From positions 1,302,001 to 1,366,000 of the forward strand of contig CAVRVJ010000003.1 in NCBI GenBank assembly GCA_963724645.1: a stretch of DNA of 64,000 nt, read 5' to 3'. Within the stretch, counting starts at the first letter, position 1, and every line of letters starts with the position of its first letter. Made by a program: the position numbers and the translations under genes. Shown here piece after piece: positions 53,952 to 62,309 of the stretch. This DNA comes from CAVXSP01 sp963724645 (lineage in GTDB: Bacteria > Acidobacteriota > Vicinamibacteria > Vicinamibacterales > SCN-69-37). Below the pieces are notes generated by a model. That model was not told the origin of the DNA. It saw only the letters and a list, made by a program, of their open reading frames with translations, and did not search any database.

Positions 53952-55218
53952 ATGGTCATCACAGCAACTACGCGTTTAGGTCCGTACGAGATCATCGGTC
54001 CACTTGGTGCCGGAGGTATGGGCGAAGTCTACAAAGCCCGCGACACCCGGCTCGATCGAACCGTCGCCCTCAAGATTCTGCCGCCCGATCTGGCCGCCGA
54101 CCCGCAATTCCGCGAGCGGTTCGACCGCGAAGCCAAGAGCATCTCGTCGCTCAGTCACCCGAACATCTGCGCGCTGTATGACGTCGGCGAGGCGCCAGGC
54201 CCGGACTCCCGGCGGCACATCAGGGTCAACGCTCCGCTATCTCGTCCTTGAGCATCTCGAGGGCGAGACGCTGGCCGCGCGGCTGACCAAAGGCGCACTG
54301 CCGCTACCCGATGCGCTCAAGATCGGCCTCGAGATCCTGAGCGCCCTCGACGCCGCTCACCGCCACGGCGTCGTCCATCGCGATCTCAAGCCTGGCAACG
54401 TCATGCTGACGAGGACCGGCGCCAAACTGCTCGATTTCGGCCTGGCGAAGGTCGCGTCACCGCTGAACTCGTCGATCTCCAGCGCGTCGGTGCTGCCGAC
54501 GACGATAGAGAGGCCGCTGACGGCGCAGGGGACGATTCTCGGGACGTTTCAGTACATGGCCCCGGAGCAGATCGAGGGAGATGTCGTCGATGCGCGGACG
54601 GACCTGTTTGCGTTTGGCGCGGTGCTTCACGAGATGGTCACCGGCCGCCGCGCGTTCAACGGCAAGAGCCAGGCGAGCCTGCTCGGCGCGATCCTGAAGG
54701 AGGATCCGCCGCCGGTGAGCCAGACGCAGACGGTCGCGCCGCCGGCACTCGACTATCTCGTCCGCACGTGTCTGGCGAAGGATCCGGACTCGCGATTTCA
54801 GACGGCGCACGACGTTTGGCTGCAGCTGAAGTGGATTGTGGAGGGCGGCAGCGCGGCGGGAGTTCCGACGCCAGTGACCGCGAGGCGGCGAACGCGCGAG
54901 CGTATCGCGTGGACGGTCGCCATGGCGATGGGCGGCTTCGCCGTCGCCGCCGGCGTTCTCGCGCTCGCTCACCTGCGCGAGGCCCCTCCAGCGGAGGAAC
55001 GCATCGAGTTCCCGGTCTGGAGCAACGATGGGTCCACGATCTCCGCTGGCTTGGCGGTCTCGCCCGACGGGCGGAAGGTGGCGTTCTCCACGCTCTCAGG
55101 CCGCACGTTCGCCGTGACGCGCGACGGCAAACGCTTTCTGCTCATCGTTCCTGAAGCCGGACAGCCAACGATCCCGGTGACCGTCGTGGTCAACTGGCCG
55201 TCCGGGCTTCGGCGCTGA
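53952..55218 (+). pseudogene. Ser/Thr protein kinase with one frameshift and a deleted C-terminal propeller
   Basis: The kinase N-lobe in frame +3 has GPLGAGGMGEVYKAR and the ATP-binding lysine in VALKIL. Around base 54200 the sense moves to +1: LRYLVLEHLEGETL, catalytic VHRDLKPGNVML, DFGLAK, YMAPEQIEG. A membrane helix (RIAWTVAMAMGGFAVAAGVL) follows. The extracellular part normally is a large WD40-like propeller of several hundred residues; here SPDGRKVAFSTL passes directly into FAVTRDGKRFLL and ends in VVVNWPSGLRR. So a propeller core has been lost, probably by recombination between two similar blade motifs. Confidence 0.8.
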
Positions 55219-55410
55219 GTCGCCGCGGGCCCCGCCGCTGCTGGTGCATCTTACATAGTGGCTGTAGGCTCGCCGGACATTGTCTCAGCCGCGCCTCCGA
55301 TCGCGCGGCGATCCTTCCCGATCCCCCGGTGGTCCGTATCGTGCAGTACTCCCCCATACAGGGCATCACACCGCATTGAATCGAAACACACCTTTCAGGA
55401 GGCTAGTCTC

Positions 55411-55913
55411 ATGAAGCGTACGCTTATTGGAACAGCTCTCGCCGTGTTGGCCAGCGCGGCTCTTGTTGCGGCTCAGGGGCAGGCCCCGAATCCGAGCGAT
55501 CCGCCGTCCGCGCCGCCGCGGCCGCCGGCGGCACAGTCACCGGCGCCTTCGGCCCAGACGCCTGAGTCACAGACGTGGACCGGCTGTCTGGAGGCGGGGA
55601 CGACCCCGGGCACGTATGTGTTGAGCAGCGCGTCGGCCAGCGGCGCTGCGGCGGCGAAATCCGCGCCGCGTGAGCCGGCTGGGGCGGCGGCCGCAGGCGA
55701 CAAGGGCGACAAGTTCGTGCTGTCGGGCGCGCCGGCGAGCTTCAACATCAGCAGTCACGTGAATCACAAGGTGGAAATCACCGGGACCGTCGCTGAGGCG
55801 GCCGCCGGCGGCGCGCAGAGCAAGGCGGGCAGGCGGCCTCGGCTGATATGCCGACGCGCACCATCACCGTGAAGAGCGCAAAGATGGTCAGCGATCGCTG
55901 CACCGCGTTCTAG
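55411..55913 (+). CDS. small secreted protein with late frameshift
   Basis: The ATG at 55411 follows CAGGAGG (55396-55402). The signal peptide is RTLIGTALAVLASAALVAAQ, followed by a Pro/Ala-rich stretch and a domain starting TWTGCLEAGTTPGTYVLSS. In the first frame the end reads as Arg-rich nonsense stopping at 55872. One base later in phase the sense is SADMPTRTITVKSAKMVSD, then RCTAF and a stop at 55913, a much more natural end. A single-base shift near 55827 is likely. The family is unknown. Confidence 0.6.
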
Positions 55914-55937
55914 ACGACAGAGAGCGGTCAATCGGAC

Positions 55938-55980
55938 AAAACGGCCGGCACCTTTTCAAGGGCCGGCCGTTTTCTTTTCT
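55938..55980. terminator. strong bidirectional intrinsic terminator
   Basis: AAAACGGCCGGC (55938-55949) pairs with GCCGGCCGTTTT (55962-55973), and the loop CCTT-TTC-AAGG adds a second short stem. A T-rich run (TTTTCTTTTCTT) follows on the + strand, and A-runs give the same on the other strand. It separates two converging genes, 55411 and 56043. Confidence 0.85.
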
Positions 55981-56042
55981 TGAGCTGGATGGTCGGCGCC
56001 CGTGCCCGAATGCCAGGGCGAAGGCCAGCGCGACTGCTGCGG

Positions 56043-56690
56043 CTACTGGAACACGACGAACCGGGAAATGCGCGCCGCTTCCTTCGCGTCGGCGCCCTTG
56101 GCCATTGCCTGCTCGAAGGCCTCCTTCGACGCATAGGGCCGCCCCTGCTTCAGCTTCGCGAGCGTCGCCGCCGTCATGCCGGGAATCGTCATCAGATCCT
56201 CATCGCTGGCGGCGTTCGCGTTCAGGGGGATGAACACGTACTGCTTCAGCTTGTCGGTCGCTTCCTGGCCTACGTACTTTCCAATCTGACGATCGAACTG
56301 CGCCCACGTCTTCCAAGGGCGGTACTCGGGAAACTCAATCGTCATGCGGTTGCCGGCGCCCGGAATCAGGAGGATCTCCTCTTTCGTTGCCGTGTTGAGA
56401 TTTACGTGGACGAAGCCCTTCGGGTAGAGCTGCATCGCCTGCTCCGGCGTGAGCCCTTGAGCGAGGAGAAACGTATTCAACTCGGTGATACTCGCGAACG
56501 GTCGCTTGGCGACGAGCGCCTTGGCGATCGCCGGCGTCAGCCCGGGCATGGCCGACAGGTCCTTCTCCGACGCGGTGTTGATGTCCATGACGCCGAGCGA
56601 CTTGCCGACCTGAGCCCGCACATGGCCTCCGAGCAGACAGAGCGCGATGGCGCCCGCCGCGGCCAATGACAGCAGTTTCGTGCTCTTCAT
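56043..56690 (-). CDS. exported helix-hairpin-helix protein with three HhH motifs
   Basis: 215 residues with signal peptide LLSLAAAGAIALCLLGG. Three helix-hairpin-helix units of the ComEA type follow: DINTASEKDLSAMPGLTPAIA, NLNTATKEEILLIPGAGNRM and NANAASDEDLMTIPGMTAATL. In ComEA-like proteins a single HhH pair binds double-stranded DNA at the cell surface during uptake. Here three units and an export signal suggest periplasmic DNA binding; this is inference. It is the last gene of a three-gene unit and ends before the terminator. Confidence 0.8.
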   Translation of the reverse strand: MKSTKLLSLAAAGAIALCLLGGHVRAQVGKSLGVMDINTASEKDLSAMPGLTPAIAKALVAKRPFASITELNTFLLAQGLTPEQAMQLYPKGFVHVNLNTATKEEILLIPGAGNRMTIEFPEYRPWKTWAQFDRQIGKYVGQEATDKLKQYVFIPLNANAASDEDLMTIPGMTAATLAKLKQGRPYASKEAFEQAMAKGADAKEAARISRFVVFQ

Positions 56691-56691
56691 C

Positions 56692-57144
56692 TCATCCTCC
56701 AGTGGTGGACGGGTCCGGCGGATCGCCGGACGCCGGGTGTCTGTATGCGTAGATTAAGCCCAGTAGACCCAATTGGGCCATCAATCCCGGGGCGAGCGCC
56801 GGAGGCGCCTTCGAGCGCATCACCTTCCAGAACAGGACTGACCCTGCAAGCGTCGGGTCGCTTTCCAGCTGGAATTCCAGGCTGCCTCGATAGTGCAATA
56901 CGACGCCCAATCCGCCCGCGACGACAAAGGCAACCATGACCACGCGCACGGCGCGCAGGGCCGCCGCCGACGGGCGCACGATCTGCCACAACAGCGTGAA
57001 GAACGCGGCGAGGATCAGCCAGAGCGGCGTTGACTGCCAGAGGCCGTCGTAGTGCTCGAGGAGCACGAGCTCCACGGCCGTGCCGACCATCCCCAGGAGC
57101 AGCGCGCTCAGGATGAAACGCCGGATGCGGTCGATCACGATCAC
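56692..57144 (-). CDS. small four-helix membrane protein of unknown function
   Basis: 150 residues starting with GTG at 57144, which follows GAGGAGG inside the end of the preceding small gene. Four hydrophobic helices lie at about 11-30, 41-58, 66-84 and 118-133, with an acidic segment between the third and fourth. It overlaps the upstream gene by four bases (GTGA) and is separated from the HhH gene by one base, so the three are one operon. I do not recognise the family. Confidence 0.7.
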   Translation of the reverse strand: MIVIDRIRRFILSALLLGMVGTAVELVLLEHYDGLWQSTPLWLILAAFFTLLWQIVRPSAAALRAVRVVMVAFVVAGGLGVVLHYRGSLEFQLESDPTLAGSVLFWKVMRSKAPPALAPGLMAQLGLLGLIYAYRHPASGDPPDPSTTGG

Positions 57145-57278
57145 GCGCGCGCGTCCTCCTCGAGTTTCTCCAGATGCGCCTGAATGGCCAGCCGCGCCGC
57201 CGGCAGAATGGCATCCGGCAACCCACGATAAAGGTGCGACACGATCGCGTCAACTGTCGTCAGGGCGGCCGCCAGCAT
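57141..57278 (-). CDS. 45-residue small protein heading the HhH operon
   Basis: Reads from the ATG at 57278 as a mostly helical peptide (VDAIVSHLYRGLPDAILPAA and a C-terminal EKLEEDARA). Its stop overlaps the next start by four bases, supporting real translation. Its last codons contain the ribosome binding site of the membrane-protein gene. The family is unknown. It is divergent from the dehydrogenase gene at 57364. Confidence 0.45.
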   Translation of the reverse strand: MLAAALTTVDAIVSHLYRGLPDAILPAARLAIQAHLEKLEEDARA

Positions 57279-57363
57279 TTCGATATGGGACCAACAGAGG
57301 CCCCAGGCCCCGGGCCCAAGACTCTAGGCGCAAGACCCGAGACCCGAGACTATAGTTGTCGTC

Positions 57364-58974
57364 ATGAGAGTCCTCAGCGTCGTCGTTGCAGCCGCGGTGG
57401 CGTTTTCGGCACAGACGCCGCCGGCCGTCCTGGAGATCGCCGACTACGCCGTGATGCCGCTCACGGGAAGAGTCGAGGGCACGAGTGCGAACACCGGCCT
57501 GCTCTCTCGAGTGAACGCCATCCGCGAGGAGCCCGGGGGCGCCGATCGATTCTTTGTGATCGATCAGAACGGCCCGGTCTACATCCTCGACAAGAAGACG
57601 ACAACCTTCACGCCTTATCTCGATTTCAACGGGCGCGCCGATCATGCCGGTCTCTTTCAGAGATTCTTCATCGAGACCGGGTTCGGCACGGGACTGAACG
57701 CCTTCGCCTTCGATCCCGATTACCAGCACAACGGCCGTTTCTACACGGCCCACATCGAGGATCCGTCGGTGCCGGCCAGTCAGCCGCTGAACGCCAGGAG
57801 TGTTCCCGGCCTCGAAATACCGAGCTATGCGCCGACCGTGGCGATCGCGTCGCCGGGTCCGTTGCGCATCGAGGGCGTGCTCGTCGAATGGACCGACACG
57901 CGGCCGTCGAACACGACGTTCGAGGGCACGGCACGCGAACTCCTGCGCGTGCAGCTCAACACGACCAGCCACCCGTTGGGCGACATGATTTTCAACCCGG
58001 CGGCGCGCGCCGGCGATCCCGACTGGCGCGTGCTGTATCTGGAGTGCGGCGATTCGGCATCGGGCGAGTCGAACGATTCCAGGATGCGGAGCAATCCGCA
58101 GCGTCTCGACAATCTTCTGGGAAAGATTCTTCGCATCATTCCCGACCTCAACGAACACGCGTCCTCGAGCCGGCCGAGCTCGAACGGCCGGTATCGCGTG
58201 CCCAACGACAACCCGTTCGTGAGCACGACGGGCGCGCGTCCGGAGATTTTTGCCTACGGCCTGCGGAACCCGCATCGACTGAGCTGGGCGGTTGACGCGG
58301 CGGCGCCGGCCAACAACCGGTTGATCGCCAATTCCGTTGGCCTGCACACGTGGGAGTCCGTCTTCATCATTCAGCGCGGCGCGAATTATGGATACTCGCT
58401 GCGAGAAGGTAATCAGCGCTTGATGCTCGACAACTCGTTGGCGCCGCTGCCGCAGCCGGACCAGGTGCCGGTGCAGATCGGCGAGACGCCGACGACCGAG
58501 ATGATCACGCCACGATATCCGGTGATTCAATACGACCACGGCAAGGGCGGAGGCGACGCGATCGGGAGCGGCTTCGTGTACAACGGCCGTGCCGTTCCCT
58601 CGCTGCGCGGCAAGTACGTCTTCACGGACATCACGACCGGCCGGATCTGGTGGGCCGACTACAAGGACATGCTCGCCGCCGATGACGGGAGACCTGACAC
58701 GCTGGCGACGATCCACCCGATGCGCGTTCAATGGACGCGGGAAGGGTCGTCGACGCCGGAACCCACGATTTACGACACCATGTTCCCGATCGTCGATGCG
58801 ACGTACCACAAGCGCGGGGGCAGAGCGGCCAATTTGCCTGGCGGGACGGGGATGACGGTCGCGACGCTCGGCCGCGTGGACGCGCGGTTTGCGATCGACG
58901 CGGCAGGCGAGCTCTATCTCTACAGCAAGACCGACGGAATGATTCGGATGGTTCGTGGCGCATCGGGCTTCTGA
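57364..58974 (+). CDS. GSDH/sorbosone-type sugar dehydrogenase propeller
   Basis: 536 residues with signal peptide VLSVVVAAAVAFSAQTP. The six-bladed propeller of the glucose/sorbosone dehydrogenase family is indicated by FFVIDQNGPVYILDK, LGDMIFNPAAR, GLRNPHRLSWAVD, GANYGYSLREG, YDHGKGGGDAIGSGFVYNG and YVFTDITTGRIWWADYKD. It probably uses PQQ to oxidise an aldose in the periplasm. Some loop residues differ from characterised enzymes, so the substrate is uncertain. The gene stands alone on this strand, followed by a DinB gene. Confidence 0.85.
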   Translation: MRVLSVVVAAAVAFSAQTPPAVLEIADYAVMPLTGRVEGTSANTGLLSRVNAIREEPGGADRFFVIDQNGPVYILDKKTTTFTPYLDFNGRADHAGLFQRFFIETGFGTGLNAFAFDPDYQHNGRFYTAHIEDPSVPASQPLNARSVPGLEIPSYAPTVAIASPGPLRIEGVLVEWTDTRPSNTTFEGTARELLRVQLNTTSHPLGDMIFNPAARAGDPDWRVLYLECGDSASGESNDSRMRSNPQRLDNLLGKILRIIPDLNEHASSSRPSSNGRYRVPNDNPFVSTTGARPEIFAYGLRNPHRLSWAVDAAAPANNRLIANSVGLHTWESVFIIQRGANYGYSLREGNQRLMLDNSLAPLPQPDQVPVQIGETPTTEMITPRYPVIQYDHGKGGGDAIGSGFVYNGRAVPSLRGKYVFTDITTGRIWWADYKDMLAADDGRPDTLATIHPMRVQWTREGSSTPEPTIYDTMFPIVDATYHKRGGRAANLPGGTGMTVATLGRVDARFAIDAAGELYLYSKTDGMIRMVRGASGF

Positions 58975-59001
58975 TCCATGACCTGCTCCGGAGGAGGATC
59001 C

Positions 59002-59496
59002 ATGGCCGCCGCGCTGCACACCTCATTGGCCCAACTGTTCGGCGAGCTGATCGACGGGCCCCCAGCCGCCGAAGCCTACATGCTGAACGGCGGCGACCCG
59101 GGATTGTTGCGGTCGCTCGAGCGCCTGCCGGCCGACCAGGCGTCGTATGTGCCCGCGCCCCGCGGCGCCTCCATCGCGGCGCACGTGGACCACGTCTGCT
59201 ACGGGCTCGACCTGATGAACCGCTGGAGCGCCGGCGAAGCCAACCCTTGGGCCGACGCCGACTGGACGGCAAGCTGGAAGCAGACGCGCGTCACAGACGA
59301 CGGGTGGAACGTCCTGCGCGAACGGCTGCGGGCCTCGGCGCGCCGCTGGCACGCCTCGCTGGCGCAGCCGCGCGATCTGGCGCCTATGGAGCTGAACGGC
59401 GTCATCGCCAGCCTCGCGCACCTCGCGTATCATTTCGGAGCGATTCGCCAGATCGACCGCTCGATCCAGGGGCCGAAAGCCGAGCCGCGCGCGTAA
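59002..59496 (+). CDS. DinB-family protein
   Basis: 164 residues from the ATG at 59002, which follows GGAGGAGG; the ATG at 58978 lacks such a site. The helical DinB pattern shows in the GASIAAHVDHVCYGLDLMNRW block and in LNGVIASLAHLAYHFGAIRQI with the spaced histidines. It is probably cytoplasmic and metal-binding. It follows the dehydrogenase gene by 27 bases and may be co-transcribed with it. Confidence 0.82.
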   Translation: MAAALHTSLAQLFGELIDGPPAAEAYMLNGGDPGLLRSLERLPADQASYVPAPRGASIAAHVDHVCYGLDLMNRWSAGEANPWADADWTASWKQTRVTDDGWNVLRERLRASARRWHASLAQPRDLAPMELNGVIASLAHLAYHFGAIRQIDRSIQGPKAEPRA

Positions 59497-59698
59497 GAGA
59501 CACACGGGTCCGACCGGCCCGGTCTCGACCTCCACGGGTCGTGTTGTTGTTTAAACCCGTGCTGCACGCCCTCGTAAACGTGCACTTCGTTGCGCCGCAC
59601 CTTGGCCTCCTTCAGCGCCGCCTCGCGTTGTCGAGCGGAAGGAAGGGGCGTGTCGGGTACTGAGCGCAGGGTGCGGCGGCCCGCGCCTGGAGGTTGCC

Positions 59699-60754
59699 AT
59701 GTATCGGGACACGACCAGCCGGTTCCTCTTCGTCCTCCTGCTCCTCGCGATGACGTGGTTCGCGGGCCACGTGATGGCGCCGTTCATCGCAGGCCTCACG
59801 TGGGCCGCGGTGCTCGTCGTCACCTTCCGCCCGTTCCATCGCCGCCTCCAGCGCGCGTGCGGCGGCCGACAGTGGGTCGCCACGACCATCCTCACGCTGC
59901 TCGTGGCGGCCTTCGTCATCGTACCGGTGACACTTGCCGCGTTGCAGGCCGTGCAGGGCGGGATCGCCGGCTACCAGTGGCTACAGGCTTCCTACCTGGG
60001 CACGTCGTCCAGCCCGACGGTGGCGGAGCGCTGGCCCTGGCTCGTCGATCTCGTCGAGCACGTCAAGCGGGTGTTCGGCATCGCCGACGTGAACCTGAAG
60101 GCGCTCGCCATCACCGCGCTGCAGCGTGTCGCGGCGTTCCTCGCGGCGGCCGGCCCGGCGCTCGTCGGGGGAGCGCTCGGCTTCGCGTTCTCGTTCATCG
60201 TGATGATCGTGGGGATCCCGGTGCTCTTCGCGCACGGGGAGACGATGACCGAGGCGCTCGCCTCGGCGCTCCCGTTCCCCATCCACGACGCCCGGCGCAT
60301 CCTGTACGACATCGGCGAGATGACGCGCGGCGTGTTCCTCAGCGTCGGACTGACCGCCGCCGTCCAAGCGGCCCTCGGCTTGATCGGGTTTCTCGTGGTG
60401 GGTGTCCCCCAGGCGGGCACCCTGAGCGCGCTCATGTTCTTTCTGGCCCTGGTGCCTGGCGGCGTGGGGCTGGTGTGGGCCCCTGTCGCGATCTGGCTCG
60501 GGCTCGGTGGCAACACGTGGAGCGCCGTGTTCATGGTGGTGTGGGGTGGCGGCGTCGTCGGCACGAGCGACAACATCCTGCGCCCGCTGCTCGCGGGACG
60601 CGGTGTGAAGCTCGACGGCATCACGTTGTTCTTCGGGTTGGTCGGCGGAATGGCCGCCTTCGGTCTCGTGGGACTCTTCCTCGGCCCCATTGTGCTGTAC
60701 ACGCTTCGCGAGCTCGTAGCGATCCTGCGGCGCGACGTGTACTCGGCCGTCTGA
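59699..60754 (+). CDS. AI-2E family transporter
   Basis: 351 residues with about eight membrane helices. The conserved block GTSDNILRPLLAGRGVKLDG and the paired helices around it, FFGLVGGMAAFGLVGLFLGP, are diagnostic of the AI-2E/UPF0118 family. Members export autoinducer-2 or act as sodium/proton antiporters, so the transported solute is not certain. It is preceded by the ATG context GGAGGTTGCC. It stands alone. Confidence 0.85.
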   Translation: MYRDTTSRFLFVLLLLAMTWFAGHVMAPFIAGLTWAAVLVVTFRPFHRRLQRACGGRQWVATTILTLLVAAFVIVPVTLAALQAVQGGIAGYQWLQASYLGTSSSPTVAERWPWLVDLVEHVKRVFGIADVNLKALAITALQRVAAFLAAAGPALVGGALGFAFSFIVMIVGIPVLFAHGETMTEALASALPFPIHDARRILYDIGEMTRGVFLSVGLTAAVQAALGLIGFLVVGVPQAGTLSALMFFLALVPGGVGLVWAPVAIWLGLGGNTWSAVFMVVWGGGVVGTSDNILRPLLAGRGVKLDGITLFFGLVGGMAAFGLVGLFLGPIVLYTLRELVAILRRDVYSAV

Positions 60755-60894
60755 ACCGTCTAGGCCGCGGCGCCCGGCCGGGCGTTCTCTCGAGCCGCTC
60801 ACCGACGCGTTCAGACACGTGGATCGCCGGCGCGCGCCCACTGCCGGTTGTGGGACACTGTTCCGCCCCCAAGCTCATTCGGAATCGAAAACGA

Positions 60895-61062
60895 GTCACC
60901 GGAAGACACGACTACGAGTTACCGGCACGGTTCCCGCTGCCTGCCGGACGCCACTACGTCAGCGCGACATCCGGCGGCGCGAAAGGAGAGGCGGAAGTGT
61001 CGGTCGCCGAGGGAAAAGTACAGCCGCTACAGCTGCAGCTCAGCCGCACCAGTCAGCGCTGA
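60895..61062 (+). pseudogene. C-terminal remnant of a secreted carboxypeptidase-regulatory-like protein
   Basis: A frame without a clear start reads TGRHDYELPARFPLPAGRHY, then VSATSGGAKGEAEVSVAEG and ends QLSRTSQR. This resembles the last strands of a Cna/carboxypeptidase-regulatory beta-sandwich. No upstream part of such a gene is present, so it is probably debris. It abuts the duplicated aminotransferase leader at 61074. Confidence 0.4.
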
Positions 61063-61073
61063 TGTCCAATGTT

Positions 61074-61176
61074 CGCTCCTTGAGGGAGAATGGTGCGGAG
61101 GAACGAACTGAGTCCCCTATGACAATCGTCTCGCATACGGGCCGCGAATGAAGCGTTTGCGGCGGTCAAGCGATTC
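61074..61176 (+). repeat. degenerate duplicate of the aminotransferase leader and first codons
   Basis: 103 bases matching 62208-62309 with eight substitutions and one extra A. The copy includes the ribosome binding site (GGAGGAACGA), the ATG and about 20 codons of the aminotransferase. The indel at about 61133 shifts the frame and brings a stop at 61149-61151, so it does not encode a protein. Confidence 0.9.
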
Positions 61177-61193
61177 CCACCGGTTGCCCCTAC

Positions 61194-61352
61194 GTGACAG
61201 ACTATGTTGGCCCCAACATGGTTCGGCCGCTCATCGATGAACAGCTGGCGCCGCGCGGCCGCGAAGCGGATCGAAAGGGCACGATCAGCACACGGGCGGA
61301 TGCGCTGGCGCGGGAGAACAGCAGGATTGCCCTCGAGGCTAGCGGTCGCTGA
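61194..61352 (+). CDS. short uncharacterised reading frame upstream of the PIG-L gene
   Basis: 52 codons from GTG at 61194, or 44 from ATG at 61218 (MVRPLIDEQLAPRGREADRKG). The stop overlaps the PIG-L start as TGATG at 61350-61354, which suggests translation. The sequence looks like the end of a larger protein whose beginning is missing. I do not recognise it; it may be another gene fragment. Confidence 0.3.
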   Translation: MTDYVGPNMVRPLIDEQLAPRGREADRKGTISTRADALARENSRIALEASGR

Positions 61353-62188
61353 TGCCGACGCCGAAGCTGCTGGCCGTGCTGGCTCACCCGGACGACGAGT
61401 CCCTCGGTATCGGAGGGACACTGGCGAAGTACGCATCCGAAGGCGTCGAGATTTCCTTGCTCACCGCCACCCGAGGCAACAGGGGCCGGTTTCACGGTCG
61501 TTTGCGCGACGATCCCCGGCACCCCGGTCCCGAGGCTCTCTCGCAGGTCCGCGAAGTGGAGTTGCGGGCCGCGGCCTCGGTACTCGGCGTCCATGACGTG
61601 TCGCTCCTCGGTTACGAGGACCAGCGACTCGATCGCGCAGACCCACGCGAAGCGGTCGCGAACATCGTCCAGTACATCAGGCGGATTCGACCGGATGTCG
61701 TGGTGACGTTCGGGCCGGACGGTGCGTACGGACATCCGGATCACATCGCCATATCGCAGTTCACGACCGCCGCGGTCGTCGCGGCGGCTGATGCCGTTTT
61801 CCGGTCCGATCCAGGCGCGGAGCGGCCGCATGCGGTCTCGAAGCTCTATTACATCGCCTGGCCGGAATCGACATGGGCCGCCTATCGGGCAGCGGTGGGA
61901 AGGTCGGTCTCGACGGTCGACGGCGTCGAACGCCAGGGGACACCGTGGCCCGATTGGGCCATCACCACGGTTATCGATACGCGCGCCTTCTGGTCCACGG
62001 TGTGGCGGGCGGTCTCCTGCCACGAGTCGCAAGCGTCCGCCTACGAGCGGCTGAAAGACCTGGCGCCGGAGCATCATGAGGCGTTGTGGGGCCGTCAGTC
62101 GTTCTATCGGGTGTTCAGCACGGTAAATGGCGGACGAGTACGCGAGACCGATCTGTTCGAAGGAATTGTCAAAGTGAACGCGGCGTAG
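61352..62188 (+). CDS. PIG-L/LmbE-family deacetylase
   Basis: 278 residues. The zinc-binding motif AHPDDESLGIGG and the distal GHPDHIAIS are diagnostic of the PIG-L deacetylases, which remove N-acetyl groups from sugars such as GlcNAc-inositol or bacillithiol and mycothiol precursors. The presence of DinB proteins makes a thiol-related role imaginable, but nothing fixes the substrate. There is no signal peptide. It is followed by the aminotransferase gene 64 bases later. Confidence 0.87.
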   Translation: MPTPKLLAVLAHPDDESLGIGGTLAKYASEGVEISLLTATRGNRGRFHGRLRDDPRHPGPEALSQVREVELRAAASVLGVHDVSLLGYEDQRLDRADPREAVANIVQYIRRIRPDVVVTFGPDGAYGHPDHIAISQFTTAAVVAAADAVFRSDPGAERPHAVSKLYYIAWPESTWAAYRAAVGRSVSTVDGVERQGTPWPDWAITTVIDTRAFWSTVWRAVSCHESQASAYERLKDLAPEHHEALWGRQSFYRVFSTVNGGRVRETDLFEGIVKVNAA

Positions 62189-62207
62189 GGAACGGTCGCA
62201 CGCTCAT

Positions 62208-62309
62208 CGCTCCTTGAGAGAGAATAGTGCGGAGGAGCGAGCTGAGTCCCCTATGACATCGTCTCGCATACGGGCCGCGGATGCGGCGTTTGCGGCAGTC
62301 AAGCGATTC
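62208..62309 (+). repeat. intact copy of the duplicated leader
   Basis: 102 bases covering the leader, ribosome binding site (GGAGGAGCGA), start codon and first 19 codons of the aminotransferase. This is the functional original of the copy at 61074-61176. Confidence 0.9.

Noticed and set aside
57290..57363. Short direct repeats of the type CAAGACCCGAGACCCGAGAC before the dehydrogenase gene
   Set aside because: They are short, imperfect and common in GC-rich intergenic DNA; there is no evidence of function.
57250..59019. Open frame of about 590 codons on the - strand opposite the GSDH-type dehydrogenase
   Set aside because: Antisense shadow; composition is typical of reverse GC-rich codons and there is no ribosome binding site.
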